Translations under genes and position numbers: made by a program
From: 34-65-8 sp963529855
GTDB taxonomy: Bacteria > Pseudomonadota > Alphaproteobacteria > Sphingomonadales > Sphingomonadaceae
DNA: 64,000 nucleotides
Reading direction: 5' to 3'
NCBI GenBank assembly: GCA_963529855.1
Contig: CAURZK010000006.1
Location: forward strand, 152,760-216,759
Part shown: positions 20,364-29,926 of the stretch, piece after piece
Position numbering within the stretch: position 1 is the first letter of the stretch
How the letters are laid out: each line of letters begins with the position of its first letter
The notes under the pieces: model-generated
The model's input: the letters and a program-made list of their open reading frames with translations, nothing else
Database searches by the model: none
What the model was told of the DNA's origin: nothing

Positions 20364-20480
20364 CAGGCCGCAGCGACTATCCGTGCGGGGCGGCGCAGGC
20401 AATGGGCTTGCGGTGGCGGCCCGGGCTGCCTAAAGCGACGCGCAAATTACCCCTGCAACAGGTTCGCGGATTCTCGACGC

Positions 20481-21158
20481 ATGCAAGATCGTTTCAATAC
20501 AGCCGCTGGCTGGGTTCTGTTCGCTGGTATCGTCGGTCTGGGCGCCTCGATCGCCAGCGGCATGTACTATCACGGCGGCAAGCCGGATGCTGTCGAATCG
20601 GGTGGCTATCCGATCGAGGATCTCGATGCAGGGGCTGGCGGCGGCGAATCGGCCGTCGACCTGGGCACGATCCTGGCGGCAGCCGATCTGGCCGTGGGCG
20701 AACAGCAGGCGCAGGCACGCTGCGGCACGTGCCATACCTTCAACCAGGGCGGCGCGAACGGAACGGGCCCGAACCTGTTCGGCGTGATGGGCCAGCCGAT
20801 CGGCAAGCACGCGGCCGGTTTCAAGTACAGCTCGGCACTGGCCGAAAAGGGTGGCACCTGGACGTTCGAGGCGATGAACGAATGGCTGCTTGCGCCCAAG
20901 GCGTTTGTTCCCGGCACCACGATGGGCTTTGCCGGGCTGAAGGACGATGCCGCCCGCGCCAGCATCATCATGTACCTCAACACCCTTGGTTCGAACCTGA
21001 CTCCGCCCGCACCGCAAGCGGCTGAGGCTCCGGCGGCGGAAGATGCCGAAGGCGCTGCTCCGGTCGAAGGCGAGCCCTCGACCGATGCCGAGGCGGCTGG
21101 TGCCACCGGTGCCGACCAGCCGGTCGCGAGCGAAAACGCCGCAACCGCGAACGAGTAA
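20481..21158 (+). CDS. membrane-anchored class I cytochrome c (cytochrome c552/c2-like)
   Basis: 225-aa electron carrier with an N-terminal membrane anchor (AAGWVLFAGIVGLGASIASG) that places the heme domain in the periplasm. Heme is bound at CGTCH near residue 81; TGPNLFGVMGQP follows and the axial Met is likely in GTTMGFAGL. An Ala/Pro/Glu-rich low-complexity tail of about 55 residues follows the heme domain, possibly a flexible linker. It resembles CycM-type carriers between bc1 and oxidase. Confidence 0.9.
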   Translation: MQDRFNTAAGWVLFAGIVGLGASIASGMYYHGGKPDAVESGGYPIEDLDAGAGGGESAVDLGTILAAADLAVGEQQAQARCGTCHTFNQGGANGTGPNLFGVMGQPIGKHAAGFKYSSALAEKGGTWTFEAMNEWLLAPKAFVPGTTMGFAGLKDDAARASIIMYLNTLGSNLTPPAPQAAEAPAAEDAEGAAPVEGEPSTDAEAAGATGADQPVASENAATANE

Positions 21159-21182
21159 TCGTTACCGAAGGGGCGCAGGCCG

Positions 21183-21848
21183 TCAGGCCCGCCCTTTGAA
21201 CCCCTGCGCGATCACGTACCATTCGGAAGAGCCCTTGCGGCTTGCCGGCGGTTTAGCGTGTTTGACCGTGCGGAAATGCTTCTTGAGCAAGGTCAGCAGG
21301 TCGGTGTCGGTGCCGCCCGCCAGCACCTTGGCTACGAACGCACCGCCTTCATCCAGCGTTTCGACTGCGAACCACGCCGCGGCCTCGACCAGGCCCATGG
21401 TGCGCAGGTGGTCCGTCTGCTTGTGTCCGACGGTATTGGCCGCCATGTCCGACAGCACAAGGTCGGGCGGCCCGTCCAGCGCCTGCGTCAGCGCGGCGGG
21501 GGCTTCGTCAGCCATGAAGTCCATCTGCAACAGCACGACCCCGTCGAGCGGCTCGGTTTCCAAGAGGTCGATCCCGACCACGCCCGCGCGCGGGGCCAGC
21601 TTGCGCACGACCTGCGCCCAGCCGCCCGGCGCTACGCCCAGGTCGACCACGCGCCGCGCGCCTCTCAGCAGCGCGAATTTCTCGTCCAGCTCAATCAGCT
21701 TGTAAGCGGCGCGGCTGCGATAGCCCTCGGCCTTGGCCTGCTTGACGTAAGGGTCGTTGAGCTGGCGGCTGAGCCAGCGGTTCGACGACGCAGTTCGGCC
21801 CCGCGCGGTCTTGACCCGCTTTTCCGGATTTCGGCCCGATCGCGACAT
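21183..21848 (-). CDS. rlmE: 23S rRNA (uridine(2552)-2'-O)-methyltransferase RlmE/FtsJ
   Basis: SAM-dependent methyltransferase that 2'-O-methylates U2552 of 23S rRNA. The 221-aa protein has RSRAAYKL with the catalytic lysine, SAM motif VDLGVAPGGWAQV, the aspartate in LVLSDMAANTVG, and the lysine in GGAFVAKVLAGG, completing the K-D-K-E tetrad seen in FtsJ. ATG at 21848 follows the ppx stop by one base, so ppx and rlmE form a pair, an arrangement common in alphaproteobacteria. Confidence 0.93.
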   Translation of the reverse strand: MSRSGRNPEKRVKTARGRTASSNRWLSRQLNDPYVKQAKAEGYRSRAAYKLIELDEKFALLRGARRVVDLGVAPGGWAQVVRKLAPRAGVVGIDLLETEPLDGVVLLQMDFMADEAPAALTQALDGPPDLVLSDMAANTVGHKQTDHLRTMGLVEAAAWFAVETLDEGGAFVAKVLAGGTDTDLLTLLKKHFRTVKHAKPPASRKGSSEWYVIAQGFKGRA

Positions 21849-21849
21849 T

Positions 21850-23043
21850 CTAGCGTCTCCCGCCATTCAATGCGCGGCGGCATTCCTCGCCCGCCCGGTC
21901 GGCGGCGATGAGGCTGCGCAGGATTCCCTCGCGAATACCGCGGTCGGCCACCCCCAACCGGTCGGAAGGGCAAATGTCCATGATTGATTCCAGAATTGCA
22001 CAGCCCGCCACGACCAGCTCGGCCCGATCCGAACCTATGCAGGGCAGCAGTCCGCGTTCCGCCGGGGTCATGGTCGACAGGCGCAGGCTGATATCGCGCA
22101 TCGACTGGGCCGGCACGATCAGTCCGTCGACAGCGCGGCGATCGTACTGCGGCAACTGCAGATGGAGGCTGGCAAGCGTCGTCACCGTTCCGCTCGTGCC
22201 CAACAGGCGCATTGGCTCCGTCGCCATGACCTGATCTTCCACCCGCGCGGCGAAAGGGGCGAAGCTGTCCCGCACAACGCGGCGCATTTCGGCGTAGCGG
22301 TCCCGGCGTTCCTGCGCACTTCCCTCGACCCGGCCAACGGTGTCGGTCAACGATACGACGCCCCACGGCACACTTTGCCAATCCAGGATGCGCGGCACCT
22401 TGCCATCAGGTTCGATCAAGACAAGCTCGGTCGATCCGCCCCCGATGTCGAAGATCACCGCCGGACCTTCGCCGCCATCGAGCAGGACGTGGCAACCCAG
22501 CACGGCCAGCCGCGCTTCTTCCTGCGCGCTGATGATGTCGAGTGCGATACCGGTTTCGCGTTGAACCCGGCGAATGAATTCAGGCCCGTTGACTGCGCGA
22601 CGGCACGCCTCCGTCGCGACCGAGCGGGCAAGGTGGACATTGCGGCGCTTCAGCTTTTCAGCGCAGATGTGCAGCGCGCCCATCGTGCGTTCCATCGCGG
22701 CGTCGCTGAGCCTGCCGGTATGCGCCAGATCTTCGCCCAGGCGCACCACCCGGCTGAACGCGTCGATCACCGTAAAGCCGTCTTCCGCGGGGCGGGCGAT
22801 CAGCAGGCGGCAATTGTTGGTGCCAAGGTCCAGCGCGGCATAGGCCTGGCGCGGACGGGGCGCGGCGGCGCGATCGGCAGCCGGGCCGGATCGGGAATCA
22901 CGGCCGTCGCGCCAGCCGTTGCCGGGCGGATTGCGATCGGGCTGCGGGGGACGTTTGTAGCGGAAATCGGCTACCTTGCCGGACTTTTCGGCCCCCGTTT
23001 GGCCAGCCCTCCTGATGCCGTCCGGCGGAAATCTGTCCGCCAT
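21850..23043 (-). CDS. exopolyphosphatase / pppGpp phosphohydrolase (Ppx/GppA family)
   Basis: Phosphatase of the ASKHA fold acting on polyphosphate and/or pppGpp; sequence alone does not decide which. Motifs: ALDLGTNNCRLLIA near residue 69, SVATEACRRAVNG, EEARLAVLG, and FDIGGGSTELVLIE. The first 65 residues are charged, low-complexity and not conserved. ATG at 23043 (GTG at 23046 in the same frame). Cotranscribed with rlmE. Confidence 0.9.
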   Translation of the reverse strand: MADRFPPDGIRRAGQTGAEKSGKVADFRYKRPPQPDRNPPGNGWRDGRDSRSGPAADRAAAPRPRQAYAALDLGTNNCRLLIARPAEDGFTVIDAFSRVVRLGEDLAHTGRLSDAAMERTMGALHICAEKLKRRNVHLARSVATEACRRAVNGPEFIRRVQRETGIALDIISAQEEARLAVLGCHVLLDGGEGPAVIFDIGGGSTELVLIEPDGKVPRILDWQSVPWGVVSLTDTVGRVEGSAQERRDRYAEMRRVVRDSFAPFAARVEDQVMATEPMRLLGTSGTVTTLASLHLQLPQYDRRAVDGLIVPAQSMRDISLRLSTMTPAERGLLPCIGSDRAELVVAGCAILESIMDICPSDRLGVADRGIREGILRSLIAADRAGEECRRALNGGRR

Positions 23044-23211
23044 CACAAAGCTTTCTTATCCTCCCGCGGACGATCCGCGGGGACTTGGCGCCGATGCTAG
23101 CGGGGCCGGGGCATGCGGGCAAGGGGGCTGCGCACACTGCGCTTGACCTTCCCGGCGCACGAAACTATTTGCGCCCCCTCGCCAGAGCCCGCGTGCCGGG
23201 TCGGCCACTGA

Positions 23212-23285
23212 TGCCCCGTCGTCTAATGGTAAGACTACGGATTCTGATTCCGTCTATCGAGGTTCGAATCCTCGCGGGGCATCCA
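23212..23285 (+). tRNA. tRNA-Gln (anticodon CTG)
   Basis: Cloverleaf with acceptor TGCCCCG pairing CGGGGCA, anticodon stem ACGGA/TCCGT around loop TTCTGAT, T-arm GAGGTTCGAATCCTC, and encoded CCA at 23283-23285. The anticodon CTG reads the glutamine codon CAG. Confidence 0.95.
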
Positions 23286-23359
23286 GTTTCCACATTTGCC
23301 ACCTTGATCCATCGCCGCAGCGCTTGCCCGTGCCCGTTCGCGCCGCTAGCGCGGCAGAA

Positions 23360-24244
23360 ATGGACGATACAGACAAGGATCACGACCTCTCCGAACGCAA
23401 GTTCTACCCGGCAGAGGAAGAGGCGAAGTTCTCCAAGGCCAAGCCCGAGAGCACCCCGCAGACCCAGCATCCCGCATACCAGCTCGCATTCCAGGACCGC
23501 GACTTCCTGCTGCGCGAGGAATTGCGCCCGGTGCGATTCCAGCTCGAACTGCTCAAGACCGAGATGCTGCTGGACGAAGCAGGCGTCGGATCGACTCTGG
23601 TCATGTACGGTTCTGCGCGCATTCCGCCGCCCGAATCGGCGCCCATCGCGCTGGAAGGTGCCAAGGACCTCAGCGAACAGGACCGGCGCGTTGTCGAAAA
23701 CCTCGCCAAGAAGGCGAAGTATTACGGCGAAGCCTACAAGCTTGCCCGCATGGTCAGCGAAAAGTCGATCATCGAAGGGGGCAAGCGCCAGTTCGTGATC
23801 TGCTCCGGCGGCGGCCCGTCGATCATGGAAGCCGCCAACAAGGGCGCAAGCGATGCCGGGGCGGAAAGCATCGGCCTCAACATCGTCCTGCCGCACGAAC
23901 AGGCACCCAATCGTTACGTCACGCCGTACCTCAGCTTCCAGTTCCACTACTTCGCGCTGCGCAAGATGCATTTCCTGCTGCGGGCGAAGGCGGTGGCAGT
24001 GTTCCCGGGCGGATTCGGGACGTTCGACGAGTTCTTCGAACTGCTGACGCTGATCCAGACCGGCAAGATGAAAGCCATGCCGATCCTGCTGTTCGGCAAG
24101 GAATTCTGGACCCGGGTGGTCGATTTCGAGGCCTTGGCCGACGAAGGCGTGATCAGCCACAAGGATCTCGACCTGTTCCGCTGGTGTGAAACCGCAGAAG
24201 AGGCCTGGGATCACATCGCTGCGTTCTACGAACTCGACCGCTAG
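23360..24244 (+). CDS. LOG family protein (TIGR00730 Rossmann fold)
   Basis: 294-aa member of the LOG/lysine-decarboxylase-like family; homologues act as cytokinin riboside monophosphate phosphoribohydrolases or general nucleotide hydrolases. Signature PGGFGTFDE near residue 220 and the nucleotide-binding ICSGGGPSIMEAAN near residue 155. The 100-residue N-terminal extension is typical of the long alphaproteobacterial form. ATG at 23360 is preferred to upstream GTG codons. Its stop overlaps the convergent thiD stop by 4 bases. Confidence 0.87.
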   Translation: MDDTDKDHDLSERKFYPAEEEAKFSKAKPESTPQTQHPAYQLAFQDRDFLLREELRPVRFQLELLKTEMLLDEAGVGSTLVMYGSARIPPPESAPIALEGAKDLSEQDRRVVENLAKKAKYYGEAYKLARMVSEKSIIEGGKRQFVICSGGGPSIMEAANKGASDAGAESIGLNIVLPHEQAPNRYVTPYLSFQFHYFALRKMHFLLRAKAVAVFPGGFGTFDEFFELLTLIQTGKMKAMPILLFGKEFWTRVVDFEALADEGVISHKDLDLFRWCETAEEAWDHIAAFYELDR

Positions 24245-24993
24245 GGCAGTCGCACGGCCTGATGGCCCAACGGGCCGTGCCCCGCGCCAAATCCGGGCGC
24301 GGCCTTCAATGCCGCCTCGACGAAGCGAATGCCGCGTTCGGTTGCCTGTTCAAGCGGCATCCCGGCGCCAAGGCCCGTGGCGATCGAGCTCGACAGAGTG
24401 CAGCCGGTGCCGTGGGTATGGCGCGTTTCGATGCGCGTGGTGCGGAATGTGATCGTGCCACTGGGCGCAAGGAGCACGTCCTCGACCACTGGCCCTTCGC
24501 CGTGTCCGCCCTTGGCCAGCACGGCATGGGTGGCGGCGCGGACGGCTTCCTCGCCCCCCAGCGCTGCCAGTTCGGGCAGGTTCGGCGTGGTGAGCGTGGC
24601 GCGGTGCATCAGGCGGGCGAAGGCAGCAATCGTCGCCGCGTCCGCCAGAACGCTGCCGCTGGTTGCGACCATCACCGGGTCGAACACGACTGGCCCCGCG
24701 AACAACTCCAGCCGGTCGGCGACCACGTGGGCGATCTGGGGCGAGCCGAGCATACCGATCTTCACCGCGTCGGCGCCGATGTCGGCCAGGCACGAATCGA
24801 TCTGCGCCGCGACCACTTCGGGCGACAATGCCTCGACCGCCTGAACGCCGAGCGTGTTTTGCGCCGTGACAGCGGTGATTGCGGTCATCGCATAACCGCC
24901 GAGCATCGTGATCGTCTTGATGTCGGCCTGAATGCCCGCACCGCCCGAACTGTCGGAGCCGGCGATGGCCAGGATGCGGGGCGGGGCGGTCAT
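24241..24993 (-). CDS. thiD: bifunctional hydroxymethylpyrimidine kinase/phosphomethylpyrimidine kinase ThiD
   Basis: Phosphorylates HMP and HMP-P in thiamine synthesis (cytoplasm). Ribokinase-fold motifs: IAGSDSSGGAGIQADIKT at the N-terminus, FDPVMVATSGSVL near residue 103, and the anion-hole HTHGTGCTLSSSIA near residue 203. 250 aa is normal. Last gene of glmM-DUF1272-thiD; ATG at 24993 overlaps the DUF1272 stop by 4 bases. No TPP riboswitch is visible. Confidence 0.94.
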   Translation of the reverse strand: MTAPPRILAIAGSDSSGGAGIQADIKTITMLGGYAMTAITAVTAQNTLGVQAVEALSPEVVAAQIDSCLADIGADAVKIGMLGSPQIAHVVADRLELFAGPVVFDPVMVATSGSVLADAATIAAFARLMHRATLTTPNLPELAALGGEEAVRAATHAVLAKGGHGEGPVVEDVLLAPSGTITFRTTRIETRHTHGTGCTLSSSIATGLGAGMPLEQATERGIRFVEAALKAAPGFGAGHGPLGHQAVRLP

Positions 24994-25214
24994 CCCTTGA
25001 ACTTGCGCTCTGTCGCGGGCGGGTACTTGTCGTGCAGCTTCTTTGCCCGGGTCGGCCGGTCCATCAGCTCGCCGCCGCAATTGGGGCAACGGTCGTCGAC
25101 TGCGTCCGCACATTCCGTGCAGAACGTGCATTCGAAGCTGCAGATGAACGCGCCCGGAGCCTCGGCGGGCAGGTCCGCGCCGCACCGTTCGCAGTCTGGC
25201 CGCATCTCGAGCAT
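24990..25214 (-). CDS. DUF1272 domain-containing zinc-ribbon-like protein
   Basis: 74-aa cysteine-rich protein of the DUF1272 family, usually small and possibly metal-binding. Paired cysteines occur at CERCG, CSFECTFCTEC and CPNCGG. Function is unknown. ATG at 25214 overlaps the glmM stop by one base (TGATG) and the stop overlaps thiD, so it is translated within the glmM-thiD operon. Confidence 0.85.
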   Translation of the reverse strand: MLEMRPDCERCGADLPAEAPGAFICSFECTFCTECADAVDDRCPNCGGELMDRPTRAKKLHDKYPPATERKFKG

Positions 25215-26554
25215 CAGGCGGCGGCCGCCTGCACTGCGTCGCAAATGCGATCTACCACGCGTTCCACCTGCTGCGGATCGTCCCCTTCGGCCATGACCCG
25301 GATCAGCGGCTCCGTGCCGGAGGCGCGGATGACGAGGCGCCCCTTGCCCGAAAGCTCCGCCTCGGCCCCCGCGATGCAGGTCTTTACCGCGTCAGCTTCC
25401 AGCGGGGCGCCGCCGGAATAGCGCACGTTCTTGAGCAGTTGGGGCACCGGCTCGAACTGGTGGAGCAGTTCGCTCGCCCGTTTGCCCGAACGCACGAGGC
25501 CCGCCAGCACCCGTAGCGCGGCAATCGTGCCATCGCCTGTCGTACCATGATCGAGCAGGATCATGTGCCCGGATTGCTCCCCGCCCACGTTGAAACCACC
25601 CGCGCGCATCTTCTCGAGCACGTAACGGTCGCCGACCTTGGCCCGCTCCAGCGTCAGCCCGTGCGATCGGAGATGCCGTTCGAGGCCGAGGTTCGACATG
25701 ACCGTCGCCACCACGCCGCCGCCGCGCAGCGTGCCGCGTTCCTTCATGCGCAGCGCGATCAGGGCCATCAGCTGGTCGCCGTCGACCTCCTGACCTTTCT
25801 CGTCGATCACGATCAGGCGGTCGGCATCGCCGTCGAGCGCGATACCCAGATCGGCGCCTTCCTCGACCACCTTGGCTTTGATCGCGTCGAGCGAGGTCGA
25901 GCCCACGCCTGCATTGATGTTGATCCCGTTGGGCGCGACGCCGATGCTGATAACATCCGCGCCCAGCTCCCAGATGGCGGAAGGGGCAACCTGGTATGCG
26001 GCGCCATTGGCGCAATCGACCACGACCTTCAGCCCGTCGAAGCGGATGTCGCTGGCGACCGACTGCTTGACCGCGTGTATGTAGCGGCCGCGTGCGTCCT
26101 CGATCCGCCGGGCGCGTCCGACCTGTTCCGCAGGGGCAAGCGCAGGTTCGCTCTCGATCAGCGCCTCGATCGCCAGTTCATCGGCATCGGACAGTTTGAA
26201 CCCGTCGGGGCCGAACAGCTTGATGCCGTTATCCTCGAACTTGTTGTGGCTGGCCGAAATCATCACGCCCAGGTCCGCGCGCATTTCCCGCGTCAGCAAT
26301 GCAATCGCAGGGGTGGGCAGGGGGCCGGTCATGATCACGTCCATGCCCACGCTCGTGAACCCGGCGACGAGCGCGGATTCCATCATGTAACCTGACAGGC
26401 GCGTGTCCTTGCCGATCACCACGCGGTGACGATGGTCGCCGCGCAGGAAGTGCGTACCCGCGGCCTGGCCCACGCGCATCGCGGTGGCGGCGGTCATGAC
26501 GCCTTCATTGGTGCGGCCTCGAATGCCGTCGGTACCGAAAAACTTGCGTCCCAT
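25214..26554 (-). CDS. glmM: phosphoglucosamine mutase GlmM
   Basis: Interconverts glucosamine-6-phosphate and glucosamine-1-phosphate for UDP-GlcNAc, feeding peptidoglycan and LPS. 446 aa. FGTDGIRGRTNEGVMT at the N-terminus, catalytic phosphoserine in ISASHNKFEDNG near residue 103, metal loop ALDGDADRLIV near residue 243, and sugar-binding GGEQSGH near residue 326. C-terminal RASGTEPLIRVM binds phosphate. ATG at 26554; divergent from the symporter gene. Confidence 0.96.
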   Translation of the reverse strand: MGRKFFGTDGIRGRTNEGVMTAATAMRVGQAAGTHFLRGDHRHRVVIGKDTRLSGYMMESALVAGFTSVGMDVIMTGPLPTPAIALLTREMRADLGVMISASHNKFEDNGIKLFGPDGFKLSDADELAIEALIESEPALAPAEQVGRARRIEDARGRYIHAVKQSVASDIRFDGLKVVVDCANGAAYQVAPSAIWELGADVISIGVAPNGININAGVGSTSLDAIKAKVVEEGADLGIALDGDADRLIVIDEKGQEVDGDQLMALIALRMKERGTLRGGGVVATVMSNLGLERHLRSHGLTLERAKVGDRYVLEKMRAGGFNVGGEQSGHMILLDHGTTGDGTIAALRVLAGLVRSGKRASELLHQFEPVPQLLKNVRYSGGAPLEADAVKTCIAGAEAELSGKGRLVIRASGTEPLIRVMAEGDDPQQVERVVDRICDAVQAAAA

Positions 26555-26634
26555 GCTTTCTTTCTATCCCGATTGCGGTTTGCCACGCGCTTCTGGCGCG
26601 GTTAGGCGCCGAAGGGAAGAGCAGCGGAGTGCAA

Positions 26635-27987
26635 ATGGCGGGCGAGAAATCCGAAAGCGGCGAACTGATGGCCATCCGCCTGCCGGTGTGGTGGACCTTC
26701 GGCGGGCTGGTCGCCGGCTTGCTGCTAGGCTGGGTGCTGGCGGATAGCAGCGTGATCGCGCCGCTGCTCACTGTGACCGAGCCGCTCGGCGCGCTGTGGT
26801 TGCGTGCTCTGCAGATGACGATCATCCCGCTGGTCGCAGCGCTGCTGGTGGTCGGCATCGCGCAGATGGTCCGCGCTGCACGCGCGGGCCGCGTTGCGCG
26901 GCACATGCTGTTGCTGGTGTTCGCGGTATTGGTGTTCAGCGGCACGTCGACGGCGCTGCTGATGCCGCTGCTGCTCGACGCATTTCCCATTCCGGGTGCG
27001 GCGGAATCGCTGTTGGAAACCGGTGCGATCGAGCCGCAGGAAGTGCCCAGCATCGCCGATTTCGTCACCTCGCTGGTCGCCTCGAATGTCGTCGCGGCAG
27101 CGGCGGAAACGGCGATGCTGCCGCTGACGATCTTCTTTGCCGTGTTCGCAGTGGCGGTGGCGCGGCTGCCCGACGAACAGCGCGCGACATTGCTCGGGTT
27201 CTTCCGCGCACTCGCCAATGCGATGCTGACGATCATCGGCTGGGTCCTGTGGCTTGCGCCGATCGGGGTGTTCGCGCTGGCTGTGGGCGTGGCGGCGCGC
27301 GCCGGGGGCGGGGCCTTTGCAACGCTGGTGCATTACATCCTTACCGTCACTGCGATGGGCACGGTGATCATGCTGGCAGGCTATGTCCTCGCCATCACGC
27401 TGGGCAGGATGAACCCGCTGTCGTTCGCCCGCGCGATGATCCCGGCGCAGGCTGTCGCGCTGTCGACGCAGAGCTCGCTCGCCAGCCTGCCCGCGATGCT
27501 GGCGACGGCACGGCGGCTGGGCGTGCGGGAAAGCACCGCCGATTTCGCCTTGCCGCTGTCGGTCGCCATTTTCCGCGCGACCAGCCCGGCAATGAACATG
27601 GCAGTGGCGATCTATGTCGCGACACTGGCGGGCGTGGAGCTGAGCCCGATGATCCTGCTGGCCGGGGTCGCGGTCGCGTTCGTCATCAGCGTCGGTTCCG
27701 TCAGCCTGCCCGGATCGATCAGCTTCGTCATTTCGATCGGCCCGATCGCCATTGCGATGGGGATACCGGTCGAACCGCTGGCGCTGCTGGTCGCAGTCGA
27801 GATGCTGCCCGACATCATGCGCACATTGGGCAACGTGACGATGGATGTCGCCGTTACGACAGCGGTCGACAGAACGCGCGACGATACCCACATGGCGGGC
27901 AACCCAACGCTGCCCGATGCGTTGGCTGAACGCGACGACATTCCTGCAACCGCAAGCCCAGGGGAAAACCAATGGCCTTCAAACTGA
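26635..27987 (+). CDS. dicarboxylate/amino acid:cation symporter (DAACS, SLC1-like)
   Basis: Inner-membrane secondary transporter for C4-dicarboxylates or acidic amino acids. About 450 aa with multiple spans, including MTIIPLVAALLVVGI near residue 62, and a serine-rich re-entrant segment near residue 275 (ALSTQSSLASLPAML) followed by the conserved motif region FRATSPAMNMAVAIYV. Substrate is not predictable. ATG at 26635 (GTG at 26629 also possible). Its end overlaps the start of sodB by 16 bases. Confidence 0.88.
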   Translation: MAGEKSESGELMAIRLPVWWTFGGLVAGLLLGWVLADSSVIAPLLTVTEPLGALWLRALQMTIIPLVAALLVVGIAQMVRAARAGRVARHMLLLVFAVLVFSGTSTALLMPLLLDAFPIPGAAESLLETGAIEPQEVPSIADFVTSLVASNVVAAAAETAMLPLTIFFAVFAVAVARLPDEQRATLLGFFRALANAMLTIIGWVLWLAPIGVFALAVGVAARAGGGAFATLVHYILTVTAMGTVIMLAGYVLAITLGRMNPLSFARAMIPAQAVALSTQSSLASLPAMLATARRLGVRESTADFALPLSVAIFRATSPAMNMAVAIYVATLAGVELSPMILLAGVAVAFVISVGSVSLPGSISFVISIGPIAIAMGIPVEPLALLVAVEMLPDIMRTLGNVTMDVAVTTAVDRTRDDTHMAGNPTLPDALAERDDIPATASPGENQWPSN

Positions 27988-28583
27988 TCGACCTGCCTTA
28001 CGCCGACAACGCGCTCGAACCTGCCGTCTCGGCCGAAACGCTATCGTTCCACCACGGCAAGCATCACCAGACCTATATCGACAAGACCAATGCCGCGATC
28101 GAAGGCACCGAGCATGCCGACAAGTCGCTGGAAGAGGTGATCGCGGCGGCGCGGGGCAACAACCAGGGCCTGTTCAACAACTCGGCGCAGAGCTGGAACC
28201 ACGGCTTCTACTGGCACTCGCTGGCCGCCGACGGCGGTTCACCCTCCGACGAGCTTGCCGCGATGATCGACGATGCCTTCGGATCGCGCGAAGCGCTGGA
28301 AAAGCAGCTGGCCGAGCGCGGCGCGGGTCACTTCGCCAGCGGCTGGGTCTGGCTGGCCGAAAAGGGTGGCAAGCTCTCGATCGAGGAAACGCACGACGGC
28401 GACACCCTGGCCGACCAGGATTTCAACCCGCTGCTGACGATCGACGTGTGGGAACACGCCTATTACCTCGATCACCAGAACAAGCGCCCCGCCTATCTCG
28501 AGGCGGTAATCGGCGGGAAGCTCAACTGGAGCTTCGCGTCTGAAAACCTGGCGCGCGGCACGACCTGGAAATATCCCGGCTGA
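27972..28583 (+). CDS. sodB: superoxide dismutase (Fe/Mn family)
   Basis: Detoxifies superoxide. The 203-aa protein has all four metal ligands: His in SFHHGKHHQTY near residue 27, His in QSWNHGFYW near residue 76, Asp and His in LLTIDVWEHAYY near residues 159-163. The Gly-Gln context (NQGLFNNSAQ) favours iron or cambialistic use, but this is inference. It starts inside the symporter gene, so the two are probably coupled, and ends before a clear terminator. Confidence 0.94.
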   Translation: MAFKLIDLPYADNALEPAVSAETLSFHHGKHHQTYIDKTNAAIEGTEHADKSLEEVIAAARGNNQGLFNNSAQSWNHGFYWHSLAADGGSPSDELAAMIDDAFGSREALEKQLAERGAGHFASGWVWLAEKGGKLSIEETHDGDTLADQDFNPLLTIDVWEHAYYLDHQNKRPAYLEAVIGGKLNWSFASENLARGTTWKYPG

Positions 28584-28604
28584 TCAGCCGGCAGCGACAG
28601 AAAA

Positions 28605-28637
28605 GAGGCCCGTCCCCGGTTGGGGGCGGGCCTTTTT
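28605..28637 (+). terminator. rho-independent terminator after sodB
   Basis: GC-rich hairpin AGGCCCGTCCCC / GGGGGCGGGCCT with a short loop, followed by a run of five T, 22 bases after the sodB stop. Confidence 0.88.
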
Positions 28638-28650
28638 CATGGCGCGGCGT

Positions 28651-29853
28651 TCAGGCCTGCGCCGTGTCGGCTGGCGGGCTTTCCGTCTCGGCGACGAAAA
28701 GGTCGTTTCCGAACAGCGGTTCCCCGAAGATGAACCCGATCAGGTTCGGGCGGCCGACATGGTCGAACAGAGCGGTCAGCGTGAGCAGGATCGGCACCGA
28801 CAGCAGCGCCCCGAAAACGCCCCAGATCCACGAGAAGTAACTGAGCGCGATCAGGATCATGACCGGGTTCATGGTGAACCGCGCACCCAGGATCGACGGT
28901 GTCACCACGTTGGATTCGACCGTGTGCAGCGCCAGATAGGCAGCTGCCGGGACGATCCCCAGCCACACCGTATCGGCCGTACCGATCCCGAACAGCGCAA
29001 GCAGAGCCACCATTGCCAGCGGGCCGATGTAAGGCACGAAGTTGAGCATCATCGCCAGCCCGCCCCACATGATGGGCGCTTCCACCCCCAGGGCCCAGGC
29101 GCCCAGCGCCACGATCACCCCGACACTGGCGTTGATCCAGGTGACGGTGAGGATATAATCGGCGACCCGGTCCTGCACCTCGCGCATTACCCGCGCGGCC
29201 TTGATGCTGGTGCCGAAAGAAGCGCGATCGAACAGCAGGTGGCGCCGCAGCCGCACCCGCGCTTCGATCATGAAGTACGTCATCAGGATGGTCAGCAGCA
29301 CTTCCAGCAGGACACTGGGCGTGGCGAAGGCAACCTGTTCCAGCACTGTGGGCGTGGCGATCACCACCCGGTCGCCCCCCGCGGTGCCCATGACCTCGGC
29401 CATGCGGGCGTTCGCCGCTTCCAGCCATGCGAATTGCCCGCGCAGTTCGGCAAAACGCTGCGACACGCGCTGGGTCATTTCGGGCAGGCTGTCGAACAGC
29501 GTCATGGCCGGCTGCAGGATCGTGGCGAGCGCCAGCATGACGATCCCGAAAAACGCCAGCAACGCGACAAGCGAGGCGAGCACATTAGGCAGGCCCCACC
29601 CGGCCAGCCGGTCAGCGAGGGGCGAGAGGATGATGGTGAGCACGATCGCGGTCACCACCGGCAGGAAAACCACCGACCCGATCGACAGGACGAAAGGCAG
29701 GGCCAGGAACAGGCCCAGCCCCAGGATCAGCACCAGCGCCGATATAAGCCGCAGTTCCTGCGCCGCGAACGCCATGCGCCGGCCGGCGCGCGGCGGCGCG
29801 GCGGGTTCGGCACTGGAAACCGACGGCTGGGGCGGGTTGGCGAACTGGTCCAT
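28651..29853 (-). CDS. AI-2E family transporter (PerM/YdiK type)
   Basis: 400-aa inner-membrane protein with about eight spans; family members export diverse small molecules, and the link to autoinducer-2 holds only for TqsA. Typical segments: LILGLGLFLALPFVLSIGSV, LTILMTYFMIEARVR, LNFVPYIGPLAMVALL near residue 295. ATG at 29853 (TTG at 29856 in frame). Transcribed toward sodB; the shared terminator is between them. Confidence 0.88.
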   Translation of the reverse strand: MDQFANPPQPSVSSAEPAAPPRAGRRMAFAAQELRLISALVLILGLGLFLALPFVLSIGSVVFLPVVTAIVLTIILSPLADRLAGWGLPNVLASLVALLAFFGIVMLALATILQPAMTLFDSLPEMTQRVSQRFAELRGQFAWLEAANARMAEVMGTAGGDRVVIATPTVLEQVAFATPSVLLEVLLTILMTYFMIEARVRLRRHLLFDRASFGTSIKAARVMREVQDRVADYILTVTWINASVGVIVALGAWALGVEAPIMWGGLAMMLNFVPYIGPLAMVALLALFGIGTADTVWLGIVPAAAYLALHTVESNVVTPSILGARFTMNPVMILIALSYFSWIWGVFGALLSVPILLTLTALFDHVGRPNLIGFIFGEPLFGNDLFVAETESPPADTAQA

Positions 29854-29926
29854 CAACCGGCCTTGTCGCGCGCCGACACCGTCTGAGCAAGCGAAACGCG
29901 GGGGCCTGGGCCCGGCATCGGGGCGC

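Noticed and set aside
18876..20480. Long N-terminal extension of the cytochrome c frame
   Set aside because: It runs antisense through DUF4129 and pheA; the true start is the ATG at 20481 before the membrane anchor.
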